NCBI GenBank assembly: GCA_028095005.1
Contig: CM051460.1
Coordinates: 287,820,653 to 287,884,652, forward strand
DNA: 64,000 nucleotides
Source: Rhynchospora pubera
Taxonomy: Eukaryota; Streptophyta; Magnoliopsida; Poales; Cyperaceae
Direction: 5' to 3'
Shown one piece after another: positions 62,801-64,000 of this stretch. The notes beneath the pieces are model-generated. The model did no database searches. It was not told the origin of the DNA and saw nothing but the letters and a program-made list of their open reading frames with translations. The position numbers and the translations under genes were made by a program. Position 1 is the stretch's first letter. Every line of letters begins with the position of its first letter.

Positions 62801-63748
62801 GCAAGAATCAAAAACAACCATAAGAGGGGGGCACTCTCCTCTCTTATACATGGCTTGGCAAAGCTCCAATGTCTCTTTGTCCTCCTTTGGTAAAACCTTG
62901 AAACAGAAAAAAGACAAAAAGAAAATTATAGCAAACATTGCATATTATTATAAAGTCTAAAATCACTATTATACGCACTAGTCATGTGTGCTAATACGCA
63001 ACTTTTCAGCAAACATATCTGGAGTTCTGGACCATAATGTTTGTTTCTACAAACAATGGGAAGCATTCAAATATCATGCCCGTCCACAATAAAAAAAACA
63101 TGCAAGATTCATATTAGCACAAAAAGGAGGAATTATTGTGATTATTCAAGAAATTTAGAGAAGAGTGTAGATGATGTTCACCACTCTTTATGCCCTTATA
63201 GAGGATAGGTCCTTTATTTTCAAGAAATACAACAAAGTTTGTTAATGAAAAGAAATGTACCCACTGTGCTTATTATATTTGCAAGGAGACAAATTAGCTA
63301 ACAAGTCGATTATATGAGGAAATTGAAAAGGAGAATATGTCTTAAAATCACATAGGATATTAATATTTCAAGTCTCTTACATTTTATTCTAACGAAATCT
63401 CATCACCGCCCAAGAAAGGAACTCTGTCATTCTTAAATCTTAAGTCCTTTTGGAGATATGATAGATAGTGCATGCTTTTGCAATAACAAAATATTTGGCA
63501 AAGTACCTGCATTCCTTCTTTTTCTAAACTCGCCCGGTTTTTATACCGTGGAGCCATGCGGGGCACATACGTCAGTTCATTGCTAAATTCCATTTTCAAT
63601 GAAGTTAATGCGGTAGCAAGAGAGGCCATTTGCTGGAGCCTCCTTTGAGGATCTTCTGTGGCTATGTATGGCAAAAGCCGCCGCCTCTTTTTTTGTCGCG
63701 CCAATGGTGTCCACCTTCTCTTTCGCTTCTTGCCATCTGGGATTATAT
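56893..63748 (-). CDS. ATXR5/6: ATXR5/ATXR6-type H3K27 monomethyltransferase, 3' part
   Basis: The C-terminal four exons of a SET-domain enzyme: 63748-63507, 62896-62796, 61993-61781 and 57052-56893, all GT-AG and in frame (about 238 residues). The first visible exon carries the basic KKRKRRW…KKRRRLLPYIATEDP block and FSNELTYVPRMAPR. The next has VLPKEDKETLELCQ and CPPLMVVFDSCEG. The SET core follows, with ITEYTGDVDYL, GNIARFISGINNHTP (the cofactor and pseudoknot part), RALLVACRDI and YYDYNGHEQEYPTHHFV at the C-terminus. ATXR5/6 monomethylate H3.1 at K27 during replication and silence transposons (family knowledge). Their PHD finger and PCNA-binding motif would lie right of the window. The last intron is about 4.7 kb and holds a 172-bp tandem repeat, an 850-bp element and a LINE in the opposite direction. 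Confidence 0.93.
57375..57905. repeat. three tandem copies of a unit of about 172 bp
   Basis: Markers ATGTATGTACACAACAG, ATGTATGTAGACAGCAG and ATGTATGCACACAGCAG start near 57385, 57558 and 57729. Each unit also has GGAATGTAACAATAAAAA-like, GACAAGGAAAAG.ATTGT and ATATGAGAAAACC. It lies in the last intron of the ATXR5/6-like gene. Confidence 0.9.
58996..59845. mobile_element. 850-bp element with ATCGTA-rich ends in the ATXR5/6 intron
   Basis: The left end CATACTTTTAGAATCGTA and the right end, read inward, CATACATTTTAGTATCGTACG are imperfect inverses. GTTTAAAG flanks both sides (58988-58995, 59846-59853); counting the next four bases, a 12-base direct repeat is present. The 8-bp reading suggests a hAT-like element. 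Both ends are packed with TATCGTG/TACGATAC words, the centre is almost pure AT, and there is no coding capacity. Confidence 0.7.
60107..61659 (+). mobile_element. 5'-truncated RTE-type LINE in the ATXR5/6 intron
   Basis: A non-LTR retrotransposon flanked by the 11-base duplication GGTTTCTTCAA (60096-60106 and 61660-61670). It ends in a (TTG)n tail after CCCCAACTTGTTTGGGAC, the typical 3' end of plant RTE elements. The endonuclease half is missing, so it was truncated at insertion. It runs opposite to the host gene. The long T run near 61547-61566 is internal. Confidence 0.88.
60129..61403 (+). CDS. RTE LINE reverse transcriptase, C-terminal part
   Basis: About 424 codons are open from the first ATG inside the element. 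Visible reverse-transcriptase blocks are NYRGIKLMSHTMKLWERVIE, NQFGFMPGRSTMEAIFLIRQ, FIDLEKAYDKVPR (first catalytic Asp), GLHQGSALSSYIFALVMDEI and LFADDVAL (catalytic Asp pair). A C-terminal CW-type region follows (YGAECWATKRRHVQKM…MLRWICG, LRWFGHIQRRP). Between IRQLM and VFIDLEK the spacing is shorter than in intact relatives, suggesting an in-frame deletion of roughly a dozen residues. The frame is otherwise uninterrupted, which points to a fairly recent insertion, but without the endonuclease and 5' end it cannot be autonomous. Confidence 0.88.
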   Translation: MPDAWRRSTLVPIFENKGDAQSCTNYRGIKLMSHTMKLWERVIEHRLRRMTNVSKNQFGFMPGRSTMEAIFLIRQLMVFIDLEKAYDKVPRKVMWWALEKKKVPTKYVTLIQDMYDGAVTCIMTCDSVTSDFPIKIGLHQGSALSSYIFALVMDEITKDIQGEIPWCMLFADDVALVDESRTEVDRKLKLWRRTLESKGFRLSRTKTEHMGCEFSGIRPVDGDVCLDGQVVPTKDTFRYLGSMLQSDGEIDEDVSHRIRAGWVKWRQASGVLCDKKVPQKLKGKFYRTAIRPAMLYGAECWATKRRHVQKMSVAEMRMLRWICGHTRKDRIRNDDIRDMVGVAPIEEKLIQHRLRWFGHIQRRPPEAPVRIGILNHFENTRRGRGRPRLTWEEAVKRDLKEWNVSKELAIDRSAWKLAIHVPEP

Positions 63749-64000
63749 CTATAAACAGAAAGAAGATGAGGAAGTTCTAATTTTATTCATAGAAAAGCCT
63801 GAACTGGGTCACTTTTTTATTAATTAATGAATAAAAAGAACAAAGGCGAGAGGTGTAATTAATTTGGGTATCTTCTAAGGAAATCTGAAGTAATAGGGTC
63901 AGATTTTTTATTTAGCTATGTCACAAAGATTTTCTAAAATTAGTTAGGTACTACAGTAAGATTCTACTGTTGCTGAGTTATATTTGAATCAGGAAATGTT

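Overview
This is nuclear DNA of a flowering plant, very probably a eudicot. It is AT-rich, its genes are split by GT-AG introns, the proteins are plant-specific or plant-typical, and the spaces between genes are filled with small DNA transposons plus an endogenous plant pararetrovirus. All gene models were built by eye from splice signals, reading frame and remembered protein families. No alignment or search was run.

Host genes from left to right: (1) 151-3730 (+), the 3' part of an SDS22-type leucine-rich-repeat protein; (2) 12802-6510 (-), a complete 13-exon mitochondrial processing peptidase alpha subunit of 487 aa; (3) 15812-20747 (+), an IDM1-type PHD-finger/GNAT chromatin protein of 883 aa with a 5'-UTR intron; (4) 22246-25080 (+), a six-exon, 176-aa SnoaL/NTF2-like protein; (5) 27943-26270 (-), an unrecognised four-exon, 144-aa plant protein; (6) 45751-46448 (+), a three-exon, 97-aa CLE prepropeptide with CLAVATA3 architecture; (7) 50957-56072 (+), an R3HCC1L-like protein in which one exon-intron unit has been tandemly amplified and one copy has decayed; (8) 63748-56893 (-), the 3' part of an ATXR5/ATXR6 H3K27 monomethyltransferase whose last intron holds two transposons and a tandem repeat. 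Genes 1/2, 4/5 and 7/8 are convergent, while 2/3 are divergent. Genes 3 and 8 both belong to chromatin-silencing families, but nothing here shows that they act together.

The region 28-50 kb is accessory and transposon-rich. At its centre is a nearly complete badnavirus/tungrovirus-like pararetrovirus (34.4-41.25 kb): a small ORF, a large polyprotein ORF broken by one in-frame UGA, a downstream ORF preceded by a splice acceptor, a TATA/poly(A) region and a tRNA-Met primer-binding site. The whole viral segment lies between inverted repeats carrying TGCCAC motifs and flanked by a perfect 9-bp direct repeat. This looks like a Mutator-type transposon with a pararetrovirus inside it. Around it are hAT-like elements with 8-bp target-site duplications, Tourist-like elements with GTTTGGAT termini, and palindromic MITEs.

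The observations most worth a second look are the pararetrovirus inside transposon termini, the CLV3-like peptide with two unusual motif residues (together with a duplicated block in its upstream region), and the amplified exon of the R3HCC1L-like gene.
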